Source: Enoplolaimus lenunculus (taxonomy: Eukaryota > Nematoda > Enoplea > Enoplida > Thoracostomopsidae). From it: DNA of 64,000 nt. Position 1 is the first letter of the stretch, and every line of letters starts with the position of its first letter. Below, one piece after another: positions 22,205 to 33,839 of the stretch. The notes under the pieces are model-generated. The model had not been told where the DNA came from. It made no database searches and worked only from the letters and a program-made list of their open reading frames with translations. The translations under genes and the position numbers were made by a program. The stretch lies in assembly GCA_030248215.1 (NCBI GenBank), contig JASANG010000539.1:1-64000 (forward strand). Direction: 5' to 3'.

Positions 22205-24136
22205 ATGCAACTGACAAAATACGTCATTGTTTTCACTATCTTTCGTATAGCAGCATCTGCAGCCGGAAACGGAAACGAAACTATAGTTGAAAAGTTACTG
22301 TCAAATTTTGTCAATCTATGTTCTGCTCGACTGGAATCCGCAACCAACGCCAAAATATTCGAGATATGCGAGCGATCGTTGAAAATACTTGATTGTGTCG
22401 ATCATGAATTTAGCCAAATGAACGACATGGCTGGTCGATTCACAATTGTGAACAGTTGTTCAACACTTCGGTTAGAATTTATTACTAAATCAGCGTTTGA
22501 AGTTGAAGATTTACAAGTTCGTGTGGTGGAACTCGAAATTCAAACCAAAATCAGCAAAGCTTGCATAACTAGAGCTTCAATGGTCTGTCTTGATCGCTGC
22601 CAGCTCGAAGTGTTAACGCACCCGCTTAGCCCGGACGCGTTTTGTCGATCAACAAATTCAATAACCGATTGTTTGAATTCAAATTGTCCGCAAACTGAAG
22701 GCCAAACGTCGTCAGAAATTCAAGTTTTATTACAAGTTGTCGAAACTCATCGTAACTTTTCACAATGCGACAGCGCCGCTGCTAATTTAACCCTCGCACA
22801 TGGAACCGTTTCACAATCAGTGAATTCAACTCAAAATGACTCAACGAAAGTTGCTTCAAAATCCGTTCAAGTGTTTGGCGAAGATTTTGTGCGACAAGTA
22901 GCCACTGAATGCACGTCTGGCTATGACGATTTGTTTGCCGTACAAAACTACGTTCGTCGTTGTCGAACTGTTGCTGAAATGGCCGAGTGTGTTTCGTTTC
23001 GACTTGGCGAAGACAACGCTTGCGCTGGACCGTCAAGTGACTGCAAGGAGTTGTTAGTTAATGCGGTAGGATTTGAAAATTATATAAAAATTGAGATAAA
23101 TTTTAATCAAAGTGGCGTCCTACATGACTACGAAGGCCGTTGCAACTTAACGCTGGAAACGAAATGTCTCAACGAAAGAAGCGATTTTGACAAGACTTCT
23201 AAAGGGTTATGCGAGCATGGCATACCGGAAGGAAACAGGACTCATGATTTAGCCTACTTGCTGGTTCGGCTATCACAATGGCGAGTGTTTCGATGTTTGG
23301 GGTACGATAAGTGCTACCGCAGGCTGCCAGATTTTCGATTACCCACGGTCGTGTCTACTGATTCGGTTCAATTTGCACCTGTTGACTCTGAATTAACCCT
23401 TGTCGATTTGAATGAAGTGAGCGTCTGCGAGCCAGAACAATTTTTACCAGGCGATTTGACCATGGCGGTTATAGAAAATTTGACAAATTCTGCAGGTACT
23501 GACGTCGGCCCGGATTCGTCGACTACCAATCAAATCAAACCTCCTAACCCTATTCAATCTAAAGGAAATAACCGGAGCTACAGCGTGGTTGAAGGTACAG
23601 TTCAAACTGGGTCTCAGCTTGACCAGCTAATCTCTAGGGTAATTGCAATTAGTTCTCAATTCTATTATCGTCCGTATTTTGTCGACCGCTGTTTAGTTGC
23701 GTATTTTGCCAAATTTCAACTAGATCTTTTAGTTTCAACTTTGCCGCAATCAATTTCTCAATCGCTTTATTATTTTCCGTCAGTAGACTGTACTTATTTT
23801 TTAATCAGTGAAATTAATGACGATCATGGCAGCCGAAACCGAACGACAGTTCACATCTCACTTGAGTACAATAGTCAAATTGAAGAATACGAAGCTGCTC
23901 GCATCGATGCAAAATATAACCTGGACAAGTGTTATTTGCGTTGTAAAAACGAATCAATGGCGGTGACCGAAGCGAACCAAAATTGGACACATTGTCAACG
24001 TTACGCCTTGGCCAAACAGTGTTACACAGAGTTTTGCCGCGACCATTCGAAAGAAATTTTTCAGTTTACAATTGCACTTTTGAATGGATTTGCGGTGTCG
24101 TTTGGATGTGATGTTGATTTGACAAAAGACTTGTAG
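22205..24136 (+). CDS. Secreted cysteine-rich glycoprotein, unknown family
   Basis: An intronless 643-residue ORF. The ATG at 22205 is used because the frame's earlier codon is only TTG. Residues 1-20 or so form a signal peptide (MQLTKYVIVFTIFRIAASAA). There is no later membrane segment, so secretion is expected. Cysteines are abundant and seem to recur in about three modules, with spacings such as CLDRCQLEV, CAGPSSDC and CYRRL, and a C-terminal block with CYLRC, CYTEFC and FGCD. More than ten NxS/T sites are present. The cysteine pattern vaguely recalls nematode-specific secreted domains of unknown function, but I cannot assign one. Codon use and length argue strongly for a real gene. A MITE begins 16 bases after the stop and so lies in the 3' UTR. 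Confidence 0.8.
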   Translation: MQLTKYVIVFTIFRIAASAAGNGNETIVEKLLSNFVNLCSARLESATNAKIFEICERSLKILDCVDHEFSQMNDMAGRFTIVNSCSTLRLEFITKSAFEVEDLQVRVVELEIQTKISKACITRASMVCLDRCQLEVLTHPLSPDAFCRSTNSITDCLNSNCPQTEGQTSSEIQVLLQVVETHRNFSQCDSAAANLTLAHGTVSQSVNSTQNDSTKVASKSVQVFGEDFVRQVATECTSGYDDLFAVQNYVRRCRTVAEMAECVSFRLGEDNACAGPSSDCKELLVNAVGFENYIKIEINFNQSGVLHDYEGRCNLTLETKCLNERSDFDKTSKGLCEHGIPEGNRTHDLAYLLVRLSQWRVFRCLGYDKCYRRLPDFRLPTVVSTDSVQFAPVDSELTLVDLNEVSVCEPEQFLPGDLTMAVIENLTNSAGTDVGPDSSTTNQIKPPNPIQSKGNNRSYSVVEGTVQTGSQLDQLISRVIAISSQFYYRPYFVDRCLVAYFAKFQLDLLVSTLPQSISQSLYYFPSVDCTYFLISEINDDHGSRNRTTVHISLEYNSQIEEYEAARIDAKYNLDKCYLRCKNESMAVTEANQNWTHCQRYALAKQCYTEFCRDHSKEIFQFTIALLNGFAVSFGCDVDLTKDL

Positions 24137-24151
24137 TATGAAGAAGAATGT

Positions 24152-24354
24152 TGGTCCATCGAAAGATCAAGGGCGGAACGTTTTTCTGCGGAACTATAAA
24201 AGAGTAAGCTTAAGCTTTAAACTAATTTTTTTGCTTAGCTTAGGCTTAAGCTTAGGCTTAGGAATATGCTCATTCTTACGCTTAGGCTTAGGCTTAGGTG
24301 TAGGCTTAGGAATATGCTTTTAATACTGTTCCGCCCCTGTTCTTTACATTCACC
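24152..24354. mobile_element. TTAGGC-cored MITE, family A, in a 3' UTR
   Basis: Ends GGTCCATCGAAAGATCAAGG and CCCTGTTCTTTACATTCACC, with two TTAGGC tracts. Flanking octamers AGAATGTT and AAAATGTC match at six of eight. It starts 16 bases after the secreted-protein stop codon and is probably transcribed with that gene. Confidence 0.85.
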
Positions 24355-24997
24355 AAAATGTCAATGGATAACAACCTTTATTAAAAAACATTTTTAATGC
24401 AAACTATTAATAATTTGAGGACTGAAATATAGCGCAGAAATAATGGTTTTACAATACACATAACTACGTTAATAATTAACTTAACCGTAACTAAAGTGTC
24501 CAGTAGTTAAACCTAGTACAGCGCTCGCTTCCCCCAATCATGCCTAGGTATTTATATTAAATTTTTGCCCTGAAAGTAGTAGCAGTGGTTGCTAATAAAA
24601 ATAATTGCTGCCTTGAATACAAAGCAATATATAATTTGCAACTTACAGAGATGTTGTTTTACAAATAACTCTTCATAACTGTATTTATCATAAAATAAAA
24701 CACACGTAACTCGAATGTCCGATTCACATAGCTAGCACAGCGTCTGATGGCCAATTAGGCTGGCCGATTCCAGGTGCCAACCCAGTTCATAACATAAATA
24801 AAATTTTATCGCTAAAATGACAGTTTAGTTTTGTTTTAGTTATCCACGTCGTCAGTCTCCTTACTCTAAACATCACACCGGTTTGAATCCTTTTCTATTA
24901 CCTCCTTCACTGAGGCAGCCATATAACCAGGCGCAACAAGATTTGTTTTTGAATGTGTGCGCATAAAATGATGTGCGCAATTTCAACCCAATAGGCA

Positions 24998-25444
24998 ATG
25001 CGAATTTTTAGTCTTCTGATTTTAATTTGCCTGATTCACATTTCGGTTCAGTGTCACGGTTGCTACTATCACTCGATATTGGACACTGATCATCCACGGG
25101 GTTGTACAATATTCCAACCTGTGGGACTAAGTAAATTTCTACATCAACTACTGCTTTACAGCTCTATCAACCTCGTCAATCATTCAAGCTCAAAAGTTTT
25201 CGAGGGTTGTTCGCCATGTTTTTCAAAAGTAACGTTCAATGTAGAATGCAGTCGGATCGTTTTTACCGGACCTATTATTATTATTATTCCAAAACTTTTC
25301 AATTACTTTGTGCTACAAACACATGAAGACCATAGAAATAGTTTAATTCGAATGACTCATGCATCATCCACATTAAGGAATGTGGCCGTGTGGAAAGTGA
25401 TGTTTCAATTCCGGAAAATTGCTAATTATGTCTTGTATCATTAG
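24998..25444 (+). CDS. Possible small secreted protein
   Basis: A 148-codon single frame whose first 19 residues form a good signal peptide (MRIFSLLILICLIHISVQC). The mature part begins HGCYYHS and holds a few more cysteines (RGC, EGCSPC, VEC). I recognise no domain. A possible donor (GTAAAT near 25130) means the true product could be shorter and spliced. It lies about 640 bases beyond the preceding MITE on the same strand as the cysteine-rich gene. It may be a real small secreted protein or a chance frame. Confidence 0.35.
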   Translation: MRIFSLLILICLIHISVQCHGCYYHSILDTDHPRGCTIFQPVGLSKFLHQLLLYSSINLVNHSSSKVFEGCSPCFSKVTFNVECSRIVFTGPIIIIIPKLFNYFVLQTHEDHRNSLIRMTHASSTLRNVAVWKVMFQFRKIANYVLYH

Positions 25445-26400
25445 CACTTACTGAATCGTCTTTCACTTCTGGATACGTATTTTGGCACTTTATCTTTTAA
25501 TTCTTATTACCTTTGCCCAAAAACGTTACTAGAACGTCGCGTTTAAGGCTTTACTCGCTGGTTTCATGAAAAAAATTAATAATTGCTTCTCAACAATGCG
25601 CAGTTCCAGTACAATGCTTGATGTACCAAATTCGCAGCGGCATGCACAGTTTTCTCGTAGCATTTGTCAGCCATGTGGCGTTCGCCAAATTCTATTTCTT
25701 TTATCCTGGGCTACTGTTTGTTTTATTGATGCGGTAACTCGCTCTACCCTGTTCAGGTATGAACCGTAGACAACCGCGTTGTTAAAACAGTCCCCGTGTG
25801 GCCATGAAATACGGGATTGTAAGTATCCAAAACCTCACTTCAGTCCTTTGAACCTTCGTCGCATCCACCATCGCTGTGATATAACGAAACCAAAATCTCT
25901 TCAGGTTCTTTTCGAAACCTATAGAAAATGAGCCATGATCGGCGCGATGATGCGTTGCGGTCTTTCCGAATAGTAGTTGCGACTTCACTAAAGAAACCAA
26001 CCGCAGATGATGATCAAGCAGCCGTTGAATATGGTAATAGCAACCTAAATATCAGCCCGATACGTTTGCTGGTAATCTGAACTTGCGACGAACAGGTTAC
26101 GAGCATCAACGTCCACTTTATGTTGAGTGTGAGCATCGGTGCGGATAAATTTGGCGTCATCAGAGTTGATGCTAACCGTGAACGGTGCATTTTCTATTAT
26201 CGCAAGGAGTGTCCCAAAATGCAAAAACCACAACAAATTGATGTTTACCTTTTCACATAAGCAAACGGCCAAAACGTGAGGCCACAAAACCGAAGACACA
26301 CTCTGGAAGCGATAGTTTAATCGCACAATCATCGCGCAATGTTACGTCCACCCATACTTAACATTATGTCTTCATATTTGAGAACTTGCAAAAATGTAAA
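25445..26400. other. Unresolved region with weak minus-strand coding signal
   Basis: On the minus strand, open frames at 26045-26332 and 25782-26000 have protein-like composition. They are separated by acceptor-like TTTAG sequences, but I could not build a phase-consistent exon chain or recognise a family. It may be part of a minus-strand gene or a decayed element. Confidence 0.2.
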
Positions 26401-26404
26401 GTAG

Positions 26405-26580
26405 CCAAGCCCGTAGCCACAGCTCACCTCGCAACGGGACGCTAAATATTTTTCACGAGCAACGTTCAAGGCTTTTTGATGGTTTACAATCTTAACAATT
26501 AAATCTAACGGGAGACAAAATTGTTCTACGGGAGCCGAACCACCCTCGCCCCCCACCCTCTGGCTACAATCCTGGAAGTA
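26405..26580. mobile_element. MITE-like repeat, family G
   Basis: CCCGTAGCCACAGCTCACCT opens the segment, and TTTTTCACGAGCAACGTTCAA and a terminal CTCTGGCTACAAT follow. The same blocks recur at 33.4, 33.6, 37.9, 42.6 and 58.7 kb, always bounded by inverted GCCCGTAGCCAGCTCA-type ends. Confidence 0.65.
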
Positions 26581-27921
26581 GCATATCTGCATGGGACAGC
26601 CAAGCGTCCAACCCTTTGAATGAGTGTGCGATTTGCAAACTTTACCTTAAATTCCATATTTTCACCGTTTATCGGTGCCGGTTCTCTTCAATCTAAATTT
26701 GCTACAGTCAGTTTATTCAAAAATACCCGCGCTGAACATTAAATCCGCCAATGCGAAAATCAATTTCAATTTAAACTTCGATTGACCTGCAGAGCTTCGA
26801 AAGTAGTGTAACAGTGTTCAAGCGAAGCACTAAAGAAATAATGCCGATCCGGAAAGTTGCTGACTTCAAAAGCATTTTTTACTGTATATACCGACAGCAA
26901 AATGTAGGGTTTTCCGGGGGTGAAGCTGCAGCAGTTCCCAGCCCTGTAGGCGTCTATACTTCAGGTTTAAGCCGCATATCAATGCTAAAGATCTTTAAAG
27001 CCTAAAACATTCTTGCACCCAGAACAAAAGATGTCTATCGTTTACTTTGACACTTGCCATAAAATATCAAAATGTGTTCGACTTTATTTAAATTTTCTTA
27101 AATTACAACATCAGTTATATTTGCTTCTCGCCAACAAAATGGTTTGTATTTCTTTAAACATTCCACGCTGCAGTATGGCAAGTTGTCTTTGGCAAAATAC
27201 TAAAACATAAACTTGTTGGTATTTCTTAAAAAACTCAAACAAATCCAATAAACTAAAAACGCAAAATTAATTTTTGCTGATTTACTCAACAGAAAGATAT
27301 GTTTCATAGGGTTTTAGGTCTTCAGTTAAAAATATTTAAATATTTTGCGATTTTTTTAACTTTCCCTTAAAATTAGCAACGAATTGTCGGGCGACAAATT
27401 GTCATGATACCGTTCGCTATATTGTGTATTTGAATTTAAGCAAAAACGCAATTAGTGCAATTGATGCATCGTCAATTCGTTATCACGCAAAAACATTTGA
27501 GATAAATGAAATTGTAATGTTAATCGCTCAAAATATTGCGAATAATTACAAAACTGGCAAATGGTAAGAACGTTAGCATAAACACACCGAAGGTCAGATA
27601 AGTGTTTATAAAATACATCTAAGACACTGCAAATTGATTGCAATAATTATCAAGAGAGTGTAATTCGAGGCTGTAGCAGATCCAAAAAGCGATTTAGGGT
27701 CTTTCGTCGCGCATCGGCTACTTTTTAAGTTTCCCAACAATGAAAGCGTGTGCCACAAAGAAAAGTAGGTTTTCATTTCATTTTTCTATTATTTAGTTCG
27801 TTAAAAGGACTACTGCCACCAGGCCACACAGGAAACGGTTCCTATACTTTTGCGTCAAAAACGCAGACAGAAGGTATTTCGTTAAAAAATTTACCTGCTA
27901 CAATGAATTGTTTAGTGTGTG

Positions 27922-28149
27922 CACTGCAAAAAATGTTGAGTCAAATTGACTGCAAAAAATGTTGAGTCAAATTGACTCTTTCCGAAATAGGCTTTTCCTG
28001 ACTACACAAAATGAGTCAAAATTCGACTCCGTCTGAGACAAATTCGACTCAATTTGACTCTGGCGGAGTCGAATTTTGACTCAGTTTGTGTAGTCAGAAA
28101 AAGCCTATTTCGGAGAGAATCAATATTTTACTCACTATTTTTTGCAGTG
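27922..28149. mobile_element. Fold-back MITE with ~85-bp arms
   Basis: A near-perfect palindrome. The left arm runs CACTGCAAAAAATGTTGAGT, then GAAATAGGCTTTTCCTGACT and GTCAAAATTCGACTCCG; the right arm is its reverse complement ending TTTTTTGCAGTG. The outermost 33 bases of the left arm are duplicated in tandem. A single-arm relative lies at 8789-8882. There is no coding sequence. Confidence 0.88.
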
Positions 28150-29330
28150 TGGGTTTGAAGGGCCCATTCTGCTTTTAGTCCCCTTGTAAACGACGTTGGG
28201 TACCTACTGTCCCACCCATTTCTATTGTACCGGGTAAAAAGTAAAGTTCCGTTGATCCTATTATTATCTTGTAAAAAGGCTTTAGCTTAGCGATGTACAA
28301 CGACAGATGCAGAAATTTCTGTCGGGGATGCGTGCGAGCAAAAGTTACGAGACGCAGTTTTTACTGTATGCTATTTTTGAGCCTATTTTCTGACGGTGGA
28401 AAATTGTAAGGTACAGGCCTCACCAAGTGATCACAAAAAAATTTTCTGACGGGGGCGTATGCGCGCCCCACCCTCACTTGATCGGGATGTACTAAAAACG
28501 TAAAACTGCAAAAAAACCTTTAACCTCAAACTTCGCCGCAGTTTTGTCTTTTGATTCTCTGACAGGTTGCATGCACCCGTTGCATGTAAAACAACTGACG
28601 TGGTACATCATGCCACAGGTTTGCAACAATTCACTTTTTATATTCTGAAAAAGATTTGGAATTTAGCACTTTTTTAAAATTGAAAATTTTGTCAACTGGT
28701 ATTGCTGGCTTTTTGAATTTTTTTTGCTTGTGAACAGCTTTGGAAATTTTCGGAAGAAAAACGCACAACAGCATTTGTCTTATACTAAATATGGCCATAG
28801 ATTGCCAGAAAACACACTGGTACGGAGCACATCGGAATCGACACCGAAATTGAGTTAAATTCATGACGCGAACTTTGATTAAAAATTGCAAATGAGAACT
28901 GCTTTCAATGCAAAATAAAGTTTGTTTTTAGCCGTATCCCATCACATTAACCGTGGGTTGAAAATTGCCAAGACAAGAGCCAAATTAATTTAATAGCAGC
29001 ATGTGAAAGTATATAAGCGATGATAGTCCCAAGCAAATCATAGATTGACTACGCCTTGTAAGGCGTAATTGAAACATTCGCCGCTTCTGGAGGAAAGAAT
29101 TGCTCACTTCCAGTTCGAGCAAACATGCAGCTGTCTAATTTATTCGGTAGGTCTTTTACTCTTGTACACTTTACCCCACAATTAAGGTCCTTAAGCTTAA
29201 GAATATGCAATGGCTTGAACAAAAGTTTAGGTTCAGGCATATGTGTCAGTATATGTGCACGTAAGTGTATGTATTAAAGCAAATGTTGCCATGCCTGTGC
29301 ACATATACCGGTATAAGAAGTTGTTGCAAT
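28150..29330. other. Intergenic or intronic, no exon seen
   Basis: This should contain downstream exons of the minus-strand LIM-like gene if they are close, but I found no exon with a matching phase and cysteine pattern. Short G-rich phrases (TTTTCTGACGGGGG) recur near 28387 and 28443. Confidence 0.35.
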
Positions 29331-29402
29331 GACCGCGTGGTGTAGTGGTTGCATGCTTGGCTCGAGTGCAAGAGGACCGAGGTTCGAATCCCGGCGTGGT
29401 CA
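29331..29402 (+). repeat. tRNA-like unit, anticodon CGA (pseudogene or SINE head)
   Basis: A 72-nt cloverleaf: acceptor GACCGCG pairs with CGTGGTC, the D stem pairs with wobbles, and the anticodon stem pairs at four of five positions around loop CTCGAGT, giving CGA (Ser). A and B boxes (TGGTGTAGTGG, GGTTCGAATCC) are good. Two T-stem mismatches and the lack of the long variable arm expected of a serine tRNA argue against a working gene. It is more likely a tRNA pseudogene or a SINE head. Confidence 0.6.
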
Positions 29403-29576
29403 TTAAACTTTGGGCAGAACTTCAAACAGGGGTCGTGCAGACCGTATAGTACCAACAATATGTAAACCTGTCTCTAAACCTAGAAAAGATCATAAGCCTA
29501 AACGCTAAGCATTACCGTAAATGCGGCAAAATTTACAAAAACCACCCTGTGAAAAATAGAGTGGTAATCAGCTTAC

Positions 29577-30230
29577 CTCGCCGCACTTTTTACACGCCCT
29601 GTAATGTTTAGAATCATGAAGTTGTATTATTTCAGCTTCTGTAGTTGATCCTCCGCCAACTTTCCAGCAAACTCCAGTTGCGCAGTACGGTTTATCGTTT
29701 TTCTCGCGAAACAATTTCGGGTCTAGAACCTGGATGCAAAAAAATAAGATCTTTTATACGCTGTTCCCGCATTAACACTTAGGCTTAGGCTTAGGCTCAG
29801 ACGTATAGGTTTAACGTTTAGGAAAAGGTTTACATATATGTCTAAGCAGAAAGTTTTCGCATGAAGCGAAAGCAACAGCCTTATGTAATTCCTGCACAAG
29901 AGTCAAGAAGTTTTTGCAGACGCTGAAACCTTGTATTTTTATAGCTAACGGTCTGCTATCACAAATTAAGCTAAAACGAGTCAAACATGATGATTTATTT
30001 AGTACTAAACTGACGAAGTTTTCGGTCTTACCATTTGGTTAGGTTGAAAATATTTTGTGCGAGTATTCAATCTGACAATCATGAAGATAAATTAACTTCG
30101 AAACTAAAGTTACCTTTCCACAACATGCACATTTAAAACATCCAGGATGCCATTTGCCACCAAGCTTATCGACATAGTCGGCGTAAGGTAAAAATACCCC
30201 GCATCCGGCGCAATTCCTATCTTCAAACAT
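29577..30230 (-). CDS. Two exons of a LIM-like zinc-finger protein
   Basis: On the minus strand, exon 30230-30114 and exon 29729-29577 join in phase 0 across a GTAACT..CAG intron. The first encodes CAGC, 17 residues, HPGC, then CACC, which is a LIM first finger and the start of the second. The second exon continues 17 residues to YC, where a LIM domain would end C-x2-C/H/D; here the spacing is CATGVC, so the final ligand is unusual. A further CKKC at the end of the second exon looks like the start of another zinc module, continued by exons not found. The ATG at 30230-30228 may be the start, but an upstream acceptor is possible. LIM domains are protein-protein adaptors. I cannot name the family. 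Confidence 0.6.
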
Positions 30231-30284
30231 ATTTTTTAAAATCAAGGCAATACGAGTCAAAAAATGTTCAGTTGAACTCAACAA

Positions 30285-32462
30285 TAATATTTTGAATTCT
30301 TAACACCGAACCGACATATAATTTAAATTAAATTTTATCAAAATTAATAGACAATGATTTGTAAGGACGTATATACAGAAGCTTACGCGTACATTTAGGT
30401 CAAGCGATAAACCAGAGACGTACCGGGACGAGAGGATAAGAAGGTCGCTTTCCAATTTAAATACTATTGTGCTAATCACAGCCACAACCTCGTTGAATAA
30501 TCGTTATCCACTTCGGCCTTTTTAAAAGCGAATATTTTTGTCATTTTTCGGTGCCATGCCCTTCAAATTAAAATTTCTGCTTGCGTTACTGCAGCAAGTA
30601 CCAGCTGACTTTTGACCGTTAAGTTTGGCTGAACTTTCAGTGGCATTTTTAAGAATGGTTTACGGAAAATTCAGTTGAATGCTCCAACGGAAATGTTCAC
30701 TTTTTCGTTACTCAAATTGGTCTTCGAGGTACTAGTCAATGAAATCAACACCGTAGCAAGGATTGGATTGCTGAATGGTATAACTGTGTACAGGAAAATG
30801 TTTGAGCTTTAGAACTCAGAAGGTTATTCTTGTGAACAACTGAAAAAGGTTTTTGTGTTAGCAGCCATTTGCGAGAGGATTTATCACCTTTATCTCTTCC
30901 CGTTTGCATGTTTGCATGTTAATCATATATCGATTCTTCAGCGCTCTGCTATCATACTCCTGCATCTTTATAGAAAGAAAGATAAATCAACTAAAAAATA
31001 CACCGAAATAACCTTGAACTCATGCATAATCAGCGGCTTACAGCGTCTTGTTTCACTGACAGCTTTTTATCGGTAATTTAAATCATATTTCAGTGAAATT
31101 TAAAAACATGAAAAATTAACTCGTGTTCTATCGTCAAAACATGCTCAGAAACGTAAAAAATATACTTATCACTTCCTATTTTCTCCGAATATACGCTTTA
31201 GACTTGGGGTTACTAAAGTTTCAAAGGCTCATGTTGCAATAAAGACGGTCCCGTTATCCCGGGACAAAAGGAATAAACCGGGAGTGCAAACATACGAACT
31301 CCTGTTTACATATGCACAGCAAATATATAATATATAATTTGTGCAACAGATATATACTTAAGAGCCGCGCTACAACCACCATGCCTTGTTAAAATGTTTG
31401 GCGCACTTGAGGCACGGTTAACGTACGCCCTAGCGTGCCATAACCGTTTGATGCACAGTTAATTCAAGTTGCAGCGTGCCTTAGCTGTGCCTTAAGAGAA
31501 CCGAACGGCTTGAACACGTATCTGTGTTGATACAAGTCATCAAATGTTTATTTGAGCAATTCATGTTGGCACCACCGCGCTTATAAGGTTCCAATTGTCC
31601 CAACTATGTCGCTGTCCCAATTTTATCGCTGTCCCAACTGTCCAACTGTCCCGCTGTTCTATATGTTTTGTGTCCCAACTTAATCAAACCCTGAGTTGAG
31701 GGGTTTTAAATTCCTAATTACCGGCCCGAATATCGATGATGTGTTGCAAAGCAAAACGAATACTTTCAGAAAAGCGGTTTCCAAAAATTCTGACGTTATA
31801 TATTCAGGTCAGAAAATTTATTAAGGTACAGTTACCATTTTAGATATCAATTTCACAACTTCTTCAGAAAGAAACTTACTATTTTCAAAATTACAAAATA
31901 TTTTTAACCTTCAAAAGTATTTTCATATTAACAAAACAGTGACTTTATGATAAACTATATCGCAAATATATCTAAGGTTATGCTTGTATCAAGATTAAAG
32001 AATGCCGTATTTGTCGGCGAATAATAGAATTTAAGAAATTAGTGAAAATTAATTTCTACACTCCCACGATTGGTAAAATTTCAGTGGCTAGCAAAGTTCG
32101 GCTGCAAGTTGAACTCAACGCTTCTTTAATCGGCTCGCTAGCGGTTTCAGGAAAGCGTACGCCTTCCCATCAAAAATTTTTTGTGATAAAACGGTAAAGG
32201 TAGCATATTATTGTTTTACTTAAACATTCAATTATTTACTTTTGAAACTGTAATATATTTGTTGTTGCAACGTGATGTATATGGACAGATTATACAAAAA
32301 CTAAAAATAAGATATTGTCAAAATTTTGTGACAGTCCATCTGGCTCTTGCATTGATCAGGATCAAACCTGGCGAAACGATCTTTTCACATTTTGTTTACA
32401 TGAGGAAAATCCTTACTGCATGCAGAAAATTGAGTAATTTTTAACAGATTTGTTAAAAAATC
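30285..32462. other. Intergenic, no gene seen
   Basis: No exon-like segment. The block 31380-31510 holds partly inverted GGCACGGTTAACG / CGTGCC phrases. At 31590-31680 TGTCCCAACT is repeated irregularly. Both look like decayed repeats. Confidence 0.45.
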
Positions 32463-32641
32463 GGCCCATGTTACTTTTAAGGGCGTTCAGGTTTCTGGTG
32501 GGACTGTAAACGAGTAGGTTTAGATACTAGATTACATGTTTTTGCTTAGGCTTCGGCTTAGGAACACACTTTTGCAACGCTTAGTCTTAGGCTTAAGAAT
32601 ACGTTTAATCCACTGCTACGCCCCTAAAAGTAACATTGGGC
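32463..32641. mobile_element. TTAGGC-cored MITE, family B
   Basis: Ends GGCCCATGTTACTTTTAAG and CCTAAAAGTAACATTGGGC. Flanking octamers AAAAAATC and AAAAATTC match at seven of eight. Shared internal phrases are TTTCTGGTGGGACTGTAA and CACTTTTGCAACGCTTAG. Confidence 0.9.
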
Positions 32642-33162
32642 AAAAATTCAAACAGATGTATTTTGGAAATATATCATAGAATCAAATTTAAGTGGCTGAG
32701 TCAATCGAATAAAGTTGATTAAGGGTCTGCCGATTTGGAGACAGAGTCACCTATGGACCTAGAGACTAGAAGGCTTATGGTTAGGGTTAGGCTCAGTCAT
32801 AGGCTTAATGGACAGACCCTTTATAATCGAAATGAGACCGTAAAATATACACATGACGCATAGCTGGAAGTGCAAAGCTGTGATAGTTTATACCATGTAC
32901 CAGTTTATGCGTCAGTGTTCACTGGCTTACAGCTTTGGATCTTTCTGATGTGTCATCGGTTTTATGAGTCTGAAATCGCTATTTTATAGCAAAATTGTAT
33001 TGTTAGGATTCTGGCATTTAAATCGTTTCAAGTAACTTCAATTAGCTTACGTTCGAACCCGACCGGATCCGCAGCAAAATTTTCGTGTTGCGCTGTATGT
33101 GATACTACTCGGAATTTAATATTTTTCAATTATCTATAGCCATATAGTTGGCATTTGAACGC

Positions 33163-33325
33163 GGGCCTATGTTACTTTAAGGGGCTCCAGGTTTCTGGCT
33201 GGACTATAAAAGAGTAAATTTTAGATTATATTTTTTGCTTAGGCTAAGGCTTAGGCTTAGGCTTGGGCTTAGGAACACACTTTTGCAACGCTTAGGCGTA
33301 GGCTTAGGAATGCGATTATTCTACT
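33163..33325. mobile_element. TTAGGC-cored MITE, family B, truncated right end
   Basis: The left end GGGCCTATGTTACTTTAAGG and the core GGCTTAGGCTTAGGCTTGGG are clear. The right inverted end has been lost after GGCTTAGGAATGCG. Confidence 0.75.
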
Positions 33326-33392
33326 TAAGGGTAGAGCTGGTAGTTTTATGTTTCAATAATTTTTATTCAGTTGTCTGGTCAAAAATAGAATG

Positions 33393-33735
33393 TCAGGCCC
33401 GTAGCAAGCTCACCTTGCTAAGGGAGACAAAACTTTCACGAGATGCATACACCGGTTTTCGAGGACTTACAAGCAAGGTTAAAGTTTTTTTTATGGGAGC
33501 TAGCAGTTTTTAGAAATTTAAAGAAATAATGCAATGATTCACATATTGAGGGCCGATATTTACGTTTATATGATTCACGGATTTGGTTTCAGGCCTGTAG
33601 CCAGCTCGTCATGCCCAAAATATTGCAAGGAGGGACATTAAAAGGATTTCAGATAAGTCATGCAAACGTGTTCAAAACTTTGTTAAGGTGACCAAAATCA
33701 AAGCAGAGCCCCCTAGCTACTCTGGCTACGGACGC
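33393..33735. mobile_element. Two family G repeat copies
   Basis: The first (33393-33511) opens GGCCCGTAGCAAGCTCACCT; the second (33593-33735) opens GGCCTGTAGCCAGCTCG and ends CTACTCTGGCTACGG. They share the internal GACTTACAAGCAAGG-type block with other family G copies. There is no coding sequence. Confidence 0.65.
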
Positions 33736-33839
33736 GTTTGATTTTTGACATCGAACCCTTTATAGTTGCAAGTATTTAACGTACCATAAAGCAGTAAATA
33801 GACTTTCAACAATAATTTTCGATCAGGAAGACATCGAGC

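Noticed and set aside
25782-26332. Minus-strand frames considered as a mariner-type transposase.
   Set aside because: No DD(D/E) or HTH signature could be seen and no terminal repeats bracket the region.
27452-27643. Minus-strand frame with CQFC and later histidines, considered as a C2H2 zinc finger.
   Set aside because: Ligand spacing does not fit C2H2, and there are no splice borders or repeat fingers.
31590-31680. Repeated TGTCCCAACT phrases considered as a CRISPR-like array.
   Set aside because: Repeats are degenerate, without regular spacers, and the genome is eukaryotic.
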